From the NCBI GenBank assembly GCA_002448395.1, contig DJXS01000053.1:1-52160 (forward strand): DNA of 52,160 nucleotides, read 5' to 3'. The translations under genes were made by a program, and so were the position numbers. Under the pieces are notes generated by a model that was not told the DNA's origin, made no database searches, and saw nothing but the letters and a program-made list of their open reading frames with translations. Of this stretch, positions 41,151 through 48,865 are shown one piece after another. Source of the stretch: Lachnospiraceae bacterium UBA6998. Its GTDB lineage: Bacteria > Bacillota > Clostridia > Lachnospirales > Lachnospiraceae. How positions within the stretch are numbered: the first letter of the stretch is position 1; each line of letters starts with the position of its first letter.

Positions 41151-42080
41151 TCACTCGGCGAACAGGGGCGTGGAAAAGTAGCGCTCTGCGGTGTCCGGCA
41201 GGACCGTGACCACGGTCTTGCCTTTTCCCAGTTTCTTCGCCAGTTTGAGTGCTGCCGCGACGTTGGTCCCCGCAGAGATCCCGACCATGAGGCCCTCTTC
41301 CCTCGCAAGGCGCTTGGAAGTCTCAAGGGCTTCCTCGTCCGTCACTATATAAATATTGTCATAGATCTCTGTGTTGAGGATGTCGGGAATGATCCCGTCA
41401 CCGATTCCCATCTGCATATGCGTCCCCACAGTGCCTCCTGCCAGGATCGCCGCATTCTCGGGCTCGACCGCCCAGATCTCGATATCGGGATACTGAGCCC
41501 GCAGCACCTCTCCGATTCCCGTGATCGTTCCTCCGGTGCCGATTCCGGAGCAGAAACCGTCGATCGGACCTGCCACCTGAGCCATGATCTCCAGTGCGGT
41601 GTACTTCTTGTGGGTCAGCGTATTGTTCGGGTTTTCAAACTGCTGCGGAACGAAAACCCTGGGATCTTCATCCCTCATCCGCAGTGCCGTCCTGAGACAC
41701 TCGTCAATACATGCCCCGATGTCACCCGCGTCATGGATCAGGACCACTTCCGCCCCGTACTGCCGCACCAGCTTCCTGCGCTCCTCGCTGACAGAATCGG
41801 GCATGATAATGATCGTCCTGTATCCTTTAACTGCGCCTACAAGAGCAAGTCCGATGCCCTGGTTGCCGCTCGTGGGCTCTACGATGATCGTATCCTTTCC
41901 GATCAGGCCGTCTCTTTCCGCCTGCTCGATCATATTCATAGCTGTCCTTGTCTTAATGGATCCGCCCACGTTCAGGGCCTCCATCTTGACCAGCACCTGC
42001 GCACTGCCCTCCTCAGGCATCCTGTTAAGCCTGATCATTGGTGTGTTCCCGATCGCCTCAAGGATATTGCCGTAAACCAT
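41151..42080 (-). CDS. cysK: Cysteine synthase (O-acetylserine sulfhydrylase) family
   Basis: A 309-residue fold-type II PLP enzyme. It has NTPMIRLNR at the N terminus, the Schiff-base lysine in GGSIKTRTA (canonical SVKDR), the substrate loop EPTSGNQG (canonical TSGNTG) and the phosphate loop GTGGTITG. The KTR and GNQG changes define a Clostridia subgroup that is usually annotated as cysteine synthase, but they lie at the active site, so substrate use may differ. The start at 42080 is chosen because the domain begins at VYGNILEAIGNTP and GGAGG lies upstream; the open frame reaches 42113 and would overlap the lysozyme gene. It lies 29 bases after that gene. Confidence 0.85.
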   Translation of the reverse strand: MVYGNILEAIGNTPMIRLNRMPEEGSAQVLVKMEALNVGGSIKTRTAMNMIEQAERDGLIGKDTIIVEPTSGNQGIGLALVGAVKGYRTIIIMPDSVSEERRKLVRQYGAEVVLIHDAGDIGACIDECLRTALRMRDEDPRVFVPQQFENPNNTLTHKKYTALEIMAQVAGPIDGFCSGIGTGGTITGIGEVLRAQYPDIEIWAVEPENAAILAGGTVGTHMQMGIGDGIIPDILNTEIYDNIYIVTDEEALETSKRLAREEGLMVGISAGTNVAAALKLAKKLGKGKTVVTVLPDTAERYFSTPLFAE

Positions 42081-42109
42081 TTTCCCGGTCCTCCTAATAC
42101 TGTTTTTTA

Positions 42110-42856
42110 TCACTGCTGCCGTCCGGTCGTAAGGTCCTCAAGACTCCTTCCCCGGTTCAGGACATTGAGGTCAATGCAGCGTTCGCCGCCCACATATCCC
42201 TCCAGCTCTGCTGTATCGCAGTACTGCCAGACAACCCAGTTTCCTCCCGCCTCGAAGGTGACCGGGTAGTAAATGCTTCTCACCCATCTGGGATACTCGC
42301 CAAAATCCTTCAGGATGTATTTCTCATATACATCCCCCGAACAGTAGATCAGCGGTCTCACATGATATTCCTTCTCAAGCGCGTCCAAAAATGCGCCGAG
42401 TTCCCGGACCACATCCTCCTTCGCAGGGGGATTCTCCTTTTTGTCGCCGTAATACTCCACATCAACCGCCGGGATCAGTTTGCCCTCCAGATCTCCCACT
42501 GTTTTGATGTAGTTGTCCGCCTGCATCTGTCCCGGACTGTCAAAAGAGAAAAAGTGGTAAGCTCCCGCGGGAAGTCCGCATTCCTGCGCGTTTTCCCAGT
42601 TTTCGGCAAACCTGCTGTCCACGTGTCCGCTGCCTTCCGTGGCCTTTATATAAATAAAATCAATACCCTGTTCCATCAGTACGGGCATATCCACGTCCGC
42701 CTGATACTCGGATATATCCACGCCGATGACGTCCCTGTCCGAGACGATCCATCTGTTGATCCGGAGCTTCTTTGTCTTTACGGCAAAGAACAACAGGATC
42801 AGAAGTCCTGCTGCCGCACCCAGAACAATGGCTGCCTGTATATATCTGTTTTTCAT
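42110..42856 (-). CDS. GH25 lysozyme, membrane anchored
   Basis: A 248-residue protein. An N-terminal helix (AAIVLGAAAGLLILLFFAV, 8-26) without an obvious cleavage site anchors a glycoside hydrolase 25 domain. GVDISEYQADVD, IKATEGSGHVDSRF, AYHFFSFD and the catalytic AVDVEYYG are typical; the fold ends with VVWQYCDTAELEGY and the conserved D of DLNVL. It cleaves the glycan strands of peptidoglycan between MurNAc and GlcNAc. It precedes cysK by 29 bases, probably on one transcript. Confidence 0.92.
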   Translation of the reverse strand: MKNRYIQAAIVLGAAAGLLILLFFAVKTKKLRINRWIVSDRDVIGVDISEYQADVDMPVLMEQGIDFIYIKATEGSGHVDSRFAENWENAQECGLPAGAYHFFSFDSPGQMQADNYIKTVGDLEGKLIPAVDVEYYGDKKENPPAKEDVVRELGAFLDALEKEYHVRPLIYCSGDVYEKYILKDFGEYPRWVRSIYYPVTFEAGGNWVVWQYCDTAELEGYVGGERCIDLNVLNRGRSLEDLTTGRQQ

Positions 42857-43018
42857 TCCGTCCTCATCTTTGTGCTGCGCTTTCCGGGCCTTAAAGTCTT
42901 CCGCTGCCCGGGGGTCACTCTGCTATTATACACGCAGAAAACCGTAAAACAAAGTGCGCCTCTGTTTAAAAACACGGATACTTCCGGACATCATTACGAA
43001 AAGTACAAAAAACCCTGC

Positions 43019-43495
43019 TCAGGCTTCATTCACCAGTTTCCCGGTCATATGCTCCGGCACCAGAGCGAACATAAAAGTTCTGGGACCCGCACTGCGGATC
43101 TCCCTTTCTATATACTCCTCGTCGCATGGAAATTTATGGCTGAGTTTCCTTGCGATCTCGTATATTTTGTCCCGGTCCTCTATAATCTCGACGCGCCCGA
43201 ACACGATCACGCTGCGGATATTCAGCGCCCACTCGCCTTCCCGTCGGTATCCGCTGTCATAGACGCAGAAAGACACCTTGTCGTGGCGCCTGATCGCGTC
43301 GGTCCTGTGTCCCTTCATCCCGGTGTGAAAATAGAGCTTTCCGTCCTCTTCACAATAAAAGTGATTGATCGGCATACCATAGGGATAATCGTCGTCTCCG
43401 AGCACTGACAGCACACCGCGCGGCTCTTCTTTGAGGATCTCAATACATTCCGCCTCGGGGATCTGTTGTTTAAAACGAAGCATTTTTCGAAACAT
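43019..43495 (-). CDS. Pyridoxamine 5'-phosphate oxidase-fold flavoprotein (NimA-like)
   Basis: A 158-residue split-barrel flavin-binding protein. GVLSVLGDDDYPYGMPINHFY, KLYFHTGMKGHRTDAI and DKVSFCVYD are the motifs of the NimA/PNPOx-like family common in anaerobes. The likely ligand is FMN or F420-type flavin; NimA relatives reduce nitroimidazoles, but housekeeping substrates are unknown. It is monocistronic, with a GAGAGAT-type ribosome binding site. Confidence 0.85.
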   Translation of the reverse strand: MFRKMLRFKQQIPEAECIEILKEEPRGVLSVLGDDDYPYGMPINHFYCEEDGKLYFHTGMKGHRTDAIRRHDKVSFCVYDSGYRREGEWALNIRSVIVFGRVEIIEDRDKIYEIARKLSHKFPCDEEYIEREIRSAGPRTFMFALVPEHMTGKLVNEA

Positions 43496-43594
43496 AAAAA
43501 TCTCTCCTTTTTCAAAGGCGCCAAAGCCATTTAAATTGATTAATTAATCATAGTATTCCTGCCCGACATTTTAGCACGTTAAAGCAGAATAAAA

Positions 43595-43632
43595 AATAGT
43601 TTTGGCAAAACACATGCTCTGCCAAAACTATT
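43595..43632 (-). terminator. Terminator after the CoA-transferase fragment
   Basis: A perfect 13-bp stem AATAGTTTTGGCA/TGCCAAAACTATT with a 12-base loop, followed on the minus strand by TTTTTTA. Confidence 0.85.
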
Positions 43633-43688
43633 CTCTATCTCACTTTCGGGTGCACAACGGCAGACAAGTAAATCCGCCCCTCGCCTTC

Positions 43689-44354
43689 TTACATATATTT
43701 TCCGAGCTCGCCCCACTTCTCGCGGAAAATCCCCTCATCCATGATTTTGAGATCCGGTGCTATGGCGGGAACAAAGTCCATCTGGTCCAAAACTTCTGTC
43801 TGCAGGTCAATCCCGGGTGCGATCTCGATCAAGGTCACTTTGTGGTCGATCAGCTTGAACACGGCTCGCTCCGTCACATACAGGACTTCCTGGGACTCGG
43901 GAGCATACTGTCCGGCAAAGGTGATCTGTCCCACCTTCTTTACAAACTTGTGGAAAGTACCTTCCTTCACTACCGTCATCTTTCCGTCGCCCGTACGAAC
44001 CTCGGCTTTGCCGGTCAGTGTGCCGGCAAAAATAACCTTGGGCGTCTTGGACGTGATGTCGATAAAGCCGCCGGGGCCGATCCTGCGTTTCCCCATCCGG
44101 CTCACGTTATTGTTTCCGTCCTCATCGATCTCACCGATTCCCAGGCAGGTGGCGTCAAGTCCGCCTCCGTCGATCAGGTCGAACATCTCATGGGGTGTAA
44201 TGATGCTCTCCGGGTTATAGGCGCTTCCGAAATTGGGCAGCGCCGAAGGAACTCCTCCGACCATGCCGCTCTCCGTGCTCATTGTCACATACTCGATCAG
44301 GCCCTCTTCCGCGATGACCTTGGCTACATCCGCGGGAACGCCGACTCCGAGGTT
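43689..44354 (-). pseudogene. 5'-truncated acyl-CoA:acetate (propionate) CoA-transferase
   Basis: Only the C-terminal part, about 220 codons, of a YdiF/Pct-type family I CoA-transferase of about 520 residues is present. In frame upstream of the apparent start, the sequence reads NLGVGVPADVAKVIAEEG and then STESGMVGGVP, which contains the catalytic glutamate motif ExGxxG. Homology stops just before NLG at 44354 and the next codon is a stop, so the N-terminal CoA-binding half is missing. A GTG at 44288 could start a 199-residue product, but it could not be an active enzyme alone. The break meets a plus-strand gene, also truncated, head to head. Confidence 0.85.
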
Positions 44355-45205
44355 TCAGCAAGCAGAGTGTGGATTACGCCAGCAACGCGGAACTGGGAAG
44401 TCTCGTGGCCGACATCATGGAGGGTAGGATCGTTAACCAAAATGAACTGGATCAGCGCATGAAACAGGTGAAGCTCATCGCCCACCGCTATTTTCACCTC
44501 ATGATCGTCTCCTTCGACCAGACAGGCAGCCGCAGCTCGATTCCCTGGAATTACGTGATCTCGCAGCTGCAGTATATTTTCCCTTACAGCAATATCACTA
44601 CTTATAACGGAGATATCCTTCTCATCATCCAGAAGAGGCAGCGCAAGAGCCGCGTCAAATTCAATGAGAAATACCTCATGAATCTCCTGGAGCAGTACAA
44701 CGGCTTTTCCTGCATGGGAAATGCGTCGGAGTTTATCATGTCCCTGCCCCCGATGTATCATCAGGTTCACGGCGCTCTTCGGATCGGCAGCCGGCTCGAT
44801 CCAAAGAGAAGGATTTATTATTATGAAGATTTCGCGATGTACCAGATCGTTGAACTGGCAGCCGACTCGGAGATCAAGCACCTCAGCAGCCGGAATCTCG
44901 CCCATTTGTGCAACAACGAGATGATCGCGCTCATCATGTACGACCAGAAATATAATACGAACATGGCGGATATTCTGCTGACTTTCCTAAGGTATGAGCG
45001 GAACACGACCAAAGCTGCGGAAGCTCTGTTCATGCACAGAAACACACTGCTGTACAAGATCAAAAAGATCGAGGAGATCATAGACCGCGATCTCGAGGAC
45101 CCGGACTTCCGCGCCAGAATGCTCTTCAGCGGATATGTGGTCAATTACATGCGAAAATATAGGAAAGAAGACATCCTTCTGCTGCAAAGGGACAGCAAAA
45201 AATAG
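44355..45205 (+). pseudogene. 5'-truncated PucR/CdaR-type transcriptional regulator
   Basis: About 283 codons of a regulator lacking its N terminus. The frame reads FSKQSVDYASNAELGSLVADIMEG at its beginning, a middle ligand-linked region with YFHLMIVSFDQ, and a C-terminal PucR-type helix-turn-helix (LLTFLRYERNTTKAAEALFMHRNTLLYKIKKIEEI). Before 44354 the frame is antisense to the CoA-transferase fragment. GTG 44369 could start a 278-residue product but has no ribosome binding site or promoter of its own. The sensor or effector part was probably lost together with the promoter. The DNA-binding end looks intact. Confidence 0.75.
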
Positions 45206-45625
45206 TCAGGATCTGCTCTCTCTCTTCTCCTTAATGATCCTGAGAATATCCGCCAGGGCAAATACCGCTATGAGGATCGCCGAACCTCTTGTAAAAGGCT
45301 TAAGCCTGACTTGACAGTGCATATTGCTCAGAAGACATATATGCACAAGTACGCCCGGAATCATAAATGTGACGACAGAAAGCGCCAGCGCAGCTGCGTC
45401 GCAGACCAGCACGACCGCCTTGTTTTTTGCAAAGGCCGCGATCGCAAAAAGAACGGCCAGACATATCCCGCACAGCGCGGCACTGATCTGTGCATTATGA
45501 CAATTCATCAACGTTCCGTCAGCTTTGGGTCCGCATGCAGAAAACAATGTCATGACCCCGGCAGCAAGCAGCAAACCGACTGCTGATGAAAGCAGTGAGA
45601 TCCCTCTGCCTTTTTTCATAATCAT
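45206..45625 (-). CDS. Four-helix membrane protein, DUF4418-like
   Basis: A 139-residue protein with four membrane helices (about 10-30, 45-65, 69-92, 108-127). The segment FSACGPKADGTLMNCHNAQISAALCGI between helices 1 and 2 has the cysteine/MxCH pattern that I associate with DUF4418, whose members lie near ABC exporters and two-component systems. Here it follows the response regulator by 57 bases and is likely in its operon. Function unknown. Confidence 0.6.
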   Translation of the reverse strand: MIMKKGRGISLLSSAVGLLLAAGVMTLFSACGPKADGTLMNCHNAQISAALCGICLAVLFAIAAFAKNKAVVLVCDAAALALSVVTFMIPGVLVHICLLSNMHCQVRLKPFTRGSAILIAVFALADILRIIKEKRESRS

Positions 45626-45682
45626 CTTTCTCCCTGTTGAAAATAACCTCTTTACTAATAGTCTTGCAACATTTTGCTTCGC

Positions 45683-46378
45683 TTACGATTTGTCGACAAA
45701 TTTGTAACCGGCTCCCCAGACGGTAAGTACATATTCCGGCTTCTGGGGGTTTTCCTCGATCTTCTCCCGGATCCTTCCTATATGGACCATGACCGTAGCG
45801 GTGTCTCCCGACGGTTCCTGCCCCCAAATACGCTGCAGCAGAGTATCCTTGGAAAACACCTTCCCCTGGTGGGCAGCAAGGAAATACAAAAGCTCGAATT
45901 CCCGGTTCTTGAGACTCACCTCTTCTCCCCGCACGGTGACTCTGCGGGATGGTACAAAAATCACAAGGTCCCTGTGCCGGATCTCCTGCTCCTCCGCGCC
46001 GGATTCCTCTAACAGGAGCTCATGGATGCGGATATGCGCTTTGACTCGGGCAACCAGCTCAGCGGGATTAAAAGGTTTCATAATATAGTCGTCCGCGCCA
46101 AGACCGAGCCCCCGGATCATATCCACATCCTCTGTCTTGGCCGTCACCATGATAATAGGTATATGCTGTATTCTCCGGATTCTCCGACAGATCTCAAACC
46201 CGCTCATTCCGGGAAGCATGATGTCGAGCAGAAGCAGGTTATATCTCCCGCTCATCGCTTTTCTATACCCTTCTTCTCCATTACTGCACAGTTCCACCTC
46301 GTAACCGGAATCCTCCAGATAATCCCTTTCCAGTTCTGCGGCCAGAAGGTCATCTTCAACGATCAGTATCTTCTGCAT
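45683..46378 (-). CDS. OmpR-family response regulator
   Basis: A 231-residue regulator: a receiver domain with phospho-acceptor D in LLLLDIMLPGMSG (about D52), conserved T and K in TAKTED and MKPFNP, and a C-terminal winged helix (REVSLKNREFELLYFLAAHQGKVFSKDTLLQRIWG). It is co-transcribed with the upstream histidine kinase, whose stop it overlaps by 23 bases; a GGGGGAG site lies inside the kinase's last codons. The target may include the membrane protein downstream. Confidence 0.92.
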   Translation of the reverse strand: MQKILIVEDDLLAAELERDYLEDSGYEVELCSNGEEGYRKAMSGRYNLLLLDIMLPGMSGFEICRRIRRIQHIPIIMVTAKTEDVDMIRGLGLGADDYIMKPFNPAELVARVKAHIRIHELLLEESGAEEQEIRHRDLVIFVPSRRVTVRGEEVSLKNREFELLYFLAAHQGKVFSKDTLLQRIWGQEPSGDTATVMVHIGRIREKIEENPQKPEYVLTVWGAGYKFVDKS

Positions 46379-47861
46379 CCTTATTCTCCCCCTTTACTGC
46401 CGGCAGTGTCATCGTGATGCACAGTCCATTTTCAGACGACGCTCTTACGTGTCCTCCCTGCCCTTCTATGATCCCCTCCACAATAGCAAGCCCGACTCCG
46501 CTGCCCCTCTCCGGCGTCGTTCTCGACTTATCCGCTCTGTAGAATGGATCGAAGAGGTGCTCAAGGTGTCTGCGGCTGACCCCGGGTCCGTCGTCTGTGA
46601 ATTTGATCTCCACACTTTCAGTATTTTGACGGACCTCAATCTCTGCTTTCGAGCTTTCCGCCGTCCGGTATCGCACGGTGTTTTCCAGAAGGTTCATGAA
46701 AACTCTCTGCATTTCCCGGATATCCAGAGATGCCTCCGCTTCCGGTGCCTGCGTCTTATAACTGACAGCCACCTTCCTGTCCGCGAGCCAGGCCTCCTTC
46801 TCTGTGAGAAATTGTTTAATATATTCATCCAGATTAACTGTTTCAAGATGCAGAAATCTGCCTCCGGTATCCATTTTAACAAGGATCGACAGACTTCCGG
46901 TCAGTCTTTCCAGATCATCCGCCCGGGTCAAAATAGCGTCGCAATACCTGGTTTTCTTTTCCTGTGTATTCGCGATCCCGTCCTTGATGCCCATCGCGTA
47001 TCCCTTTATGGATGTAAGCGGGGAGCGCAGATCATGCGTGATCCCGCGCAATATTACCCGCCGCTGATGCTCATACTGTTCCTGCCTGGCCCGCGCTTCC
47101 TTAAGCTGCCTGCGCATGCGGTCAAATTCTTCGAATACCTCTCCATATTCATCCCGCTCGTTGTATGAAATGGTATAGTCCAGGTTGCCTTCCGCCACCA
47201 TAGCGGCGCTTGTTTTCAGTCTTTCCAGCCTTCCAAGGACCATTTTTGAGATCTGCCGGGAGTAAATATTCGACACCGCCGCGACGCAGACCAGTGTGAT
47301 CAGGAAAAAACTGATGCCTATACCCCGAGGCACCATGTACATCGGCGTCACAGAGCTCTGAACCCCCTGGTCCACCCGGTCTTCATTGTAAACAGCTGTC
47401 ACATACCATTCTTTTTGGTCAAAGAGGATCCTGTCCCGCACAACAATACTATTATGAGTCATATGGCACGCTTTCTCCGGAACATCCCCGAGCTTCACCA
47501 TCATTGCCCGATCCGACGGGTCCATATTCGAAAAAGAGACTCTGTCAGGAGACTCTACCTGAATATGATATCCGAGATTCTGCAGTTCCTCTATTCTCTC
47601 CATTTCCGGCTGCAGCAGGACCTCCGCCTCATCCTCAGACAGGATAGTCTCCCAGTTCATGTCGGAGATCTCCGACTCATAGGTATAAAGGATGTTCATA
47701 AACTTTGTCAGTCTGCTGATAACCCTCGGCGACCCGTGGGCCTCATCCGGAAGCGTCTCGCTGTGAAAGTGTACATATGCTATACAGAGCGCAAGGATTA
47801 TCAGGGCGGTTATCATGGTCGCCACGATATTGCTAATCATTATTTTCTTTTGTACCGTCAT
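46356..47861 (-). CDS. Membrane histidine kinase
   Basis: A 501-residue sensor kinase. Membrane helices at about 10-30 and 170-190 flank an external domain of about 140 residues with ESEISDMNWETILSEDEAEV. A HAMP domain follows (LGRLERLKTSAAMVAEGNLDYTISYNERDEYGEV), then HisKA with the phospho-acceptor in ITHDLRSPLTSIKGY, and an ATPase domain with NLLENTVRY, DDGPGVS and GSGVGLAIV. The start at 47861 (MTVQKKIMISNIVA) has GGAG 7 bases upstream; the open frame to 47903 is less likely. The signal is unknown. Confidence 0.9.
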   Translation of the reverse strand: MTVQKKIMISNIVATMITALIILALCIAYVHFHSETLPDEAHGSPRVISRLTKFMNILYTYESEISDMNWETILSEDEAEVLLQPEMERIEELQNLGYHIQVESPDRVSFSNMDPSDRAMMVKLGDVPEKACHMTHNSIVVRDRILFDQKEWYVTAVYNEDRVDQGVQSSVTPMYMVPRGIGISFFLITLVCVAAVSNIYSRQISKMVLGRLERLKTSAAMVAEGNLDYTISYNERDEYGEVFEEFDRMRRQLKEARARQEQYEHQRRVILRGITHDLRSPLTSIKGYAMGIKDGIANTQEKKTRYCDAILTRADDLERLTGSLSILVKMDTGGRFLHLETVNLDEYIKQFLTEKEAWLADRKVAVSYKTQAPEAEASLDIREMQRVFMNLLENTVRYRTAESSKAEIEVRQNTESVEIKFTDDGPGVSRRHLEHLFDPFYRADKSRTTPERGSGVGLAIVEGIIEGQGGHVRASSENGLCITMTLPAVKGENKDAEDTDR

Positions 47862-47984
47862 GTTTTCTCCAATATATCGTTTGTTTTGCTTTAGTAATAC
47901 CATACCGTATTCTCAAACGAGTTTAAAGGATTTTATCTATGGATTGCATTTGCCGCTGCAGCGCGCCCGGCTGATCCGCCAAAA

Positions 47985-48012
47985 AAGTCTCTCCCGTTAC
48001 CGGGAGAGACTT
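47985..48012 (-). terminator. Terminator after the cytidylate-kinase-like gene
   Basis: A perfect 12-bp stem AAGTCTCTCCCG/CGGGAGAGACTT with a 4-base loop, followed on the minus strand by TTTTGG. It serves the gene at 48081. Confidence 0.8.
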
Positions 48013-48080
48013 GCTGATTACTGAATATTTAATTATGCGGCAAGGCGCCTGGTCTCACGCCTTCGCTGACCACGGGCAGA

Positions 48081-48659
48081 TCAATACAACTGTGCCAAAA
48101 TATCGACGCACTTATCGATCCCCAGTTCCCCGCTGTCCAGGCAGATATGATAATTTCTTGCATCACCCCACTTCATATCCGTGTAGAACTGATAGTAAGC
48201 CGCCCTGCGCTTATCCTTTTCTTTGCGGCGCCTCACCACAGAATCTTCGGGCACACCGTACTCTTTGGCAATTCTCTCATCGCGTATTTCCTTGTCCGCG
48301 TGAATGAAAACGGTAAGGCAGTCAGCCCTTGCCCTCAGGATGTAGTCCGCGCAGCGTCCGACGATCACGCAGGATTCCTTGTCTGCCAGTTCCGCGATGA
48401 CCTGGCACTGGACATTCCAGAGATTATCCTGGGTCGTCAGCCCCCTTGTCCGGTCCGCCAGAAACGTGGAAAAGACGCCTCCTGCCGCGGATTCTCCTTC
48501 TTCCTTGACGTAATCAGCGGAATATCCGCTCTTGTCAACGATCCGCTGGATCAGATCCGCGTCATAACAATGGATTCCCAGTTTCTCAGCAAGCTTTCTC
48601 CCTACCATGCGTCCGCCGCTGCCGTATTCACGGCTGATCGTGATGACTCTGTTCTCCAT
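48081..48659 (-). CDS. Cytidylate kinase-like family protein
   Basis: A 192-residue P-loop protein of the cytidylate-kinase-like family (AAA_26). ITISREYGSGGRMVGRKLAEKLG contains the family's modified Walker A, then HCYDADLIQRI, CVIVGRCADYILR and VRRRKEKDKRRAAYYQFYTDMKWGDARNYHICLDSG. Such proteins are common in Clostridia, and their substrate is not known. The gene stands alone with AGGAGGATT upstream. Confidence 0.85.
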   Translation of the reverse strand: MENRVITISREYGSGGRMVGRKLAEKLGIHCYDADLIQRIVDKSGYSADYVKEEGESAAGGVFSTFLADRTRGLTTQDNLWNVQCQVIAELADKESCVIVGRCADYILRARADCLTVFIHADKEIRDERIAKEYGVPEDSVVRRRKEKDKRRAAYYQFYTDMKWGDARNYHICLDSGELGIDKCVDILAQLY

Positions 48660-48865
48660 CTTGAATCCTCCTTGTTAATTCACATCTTCTCCTTGCACTC
48701 CTGAGGAACACACCCTCTTATTCTATTATAACGTATCCTTTTGCTTTGTTACAGGATTATGCGAGTAACACTGTTGACGATGTCGGAGAGTTTACTGCTA
48801 GCCTTTTTCTTCATTTTGTGGTAAACTAGACAGCCACAGTACACCCAAATTACGGAGACTATTTT

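Noticed and set aside
40842..42269. Plus-strand open frame of 475 codons
   Set aside because: It runs antisense to the C11 protease start, cysK and the lysozyme gene, all with clear domains; composition is Arg/His/Pro-rich as in shadow frames.
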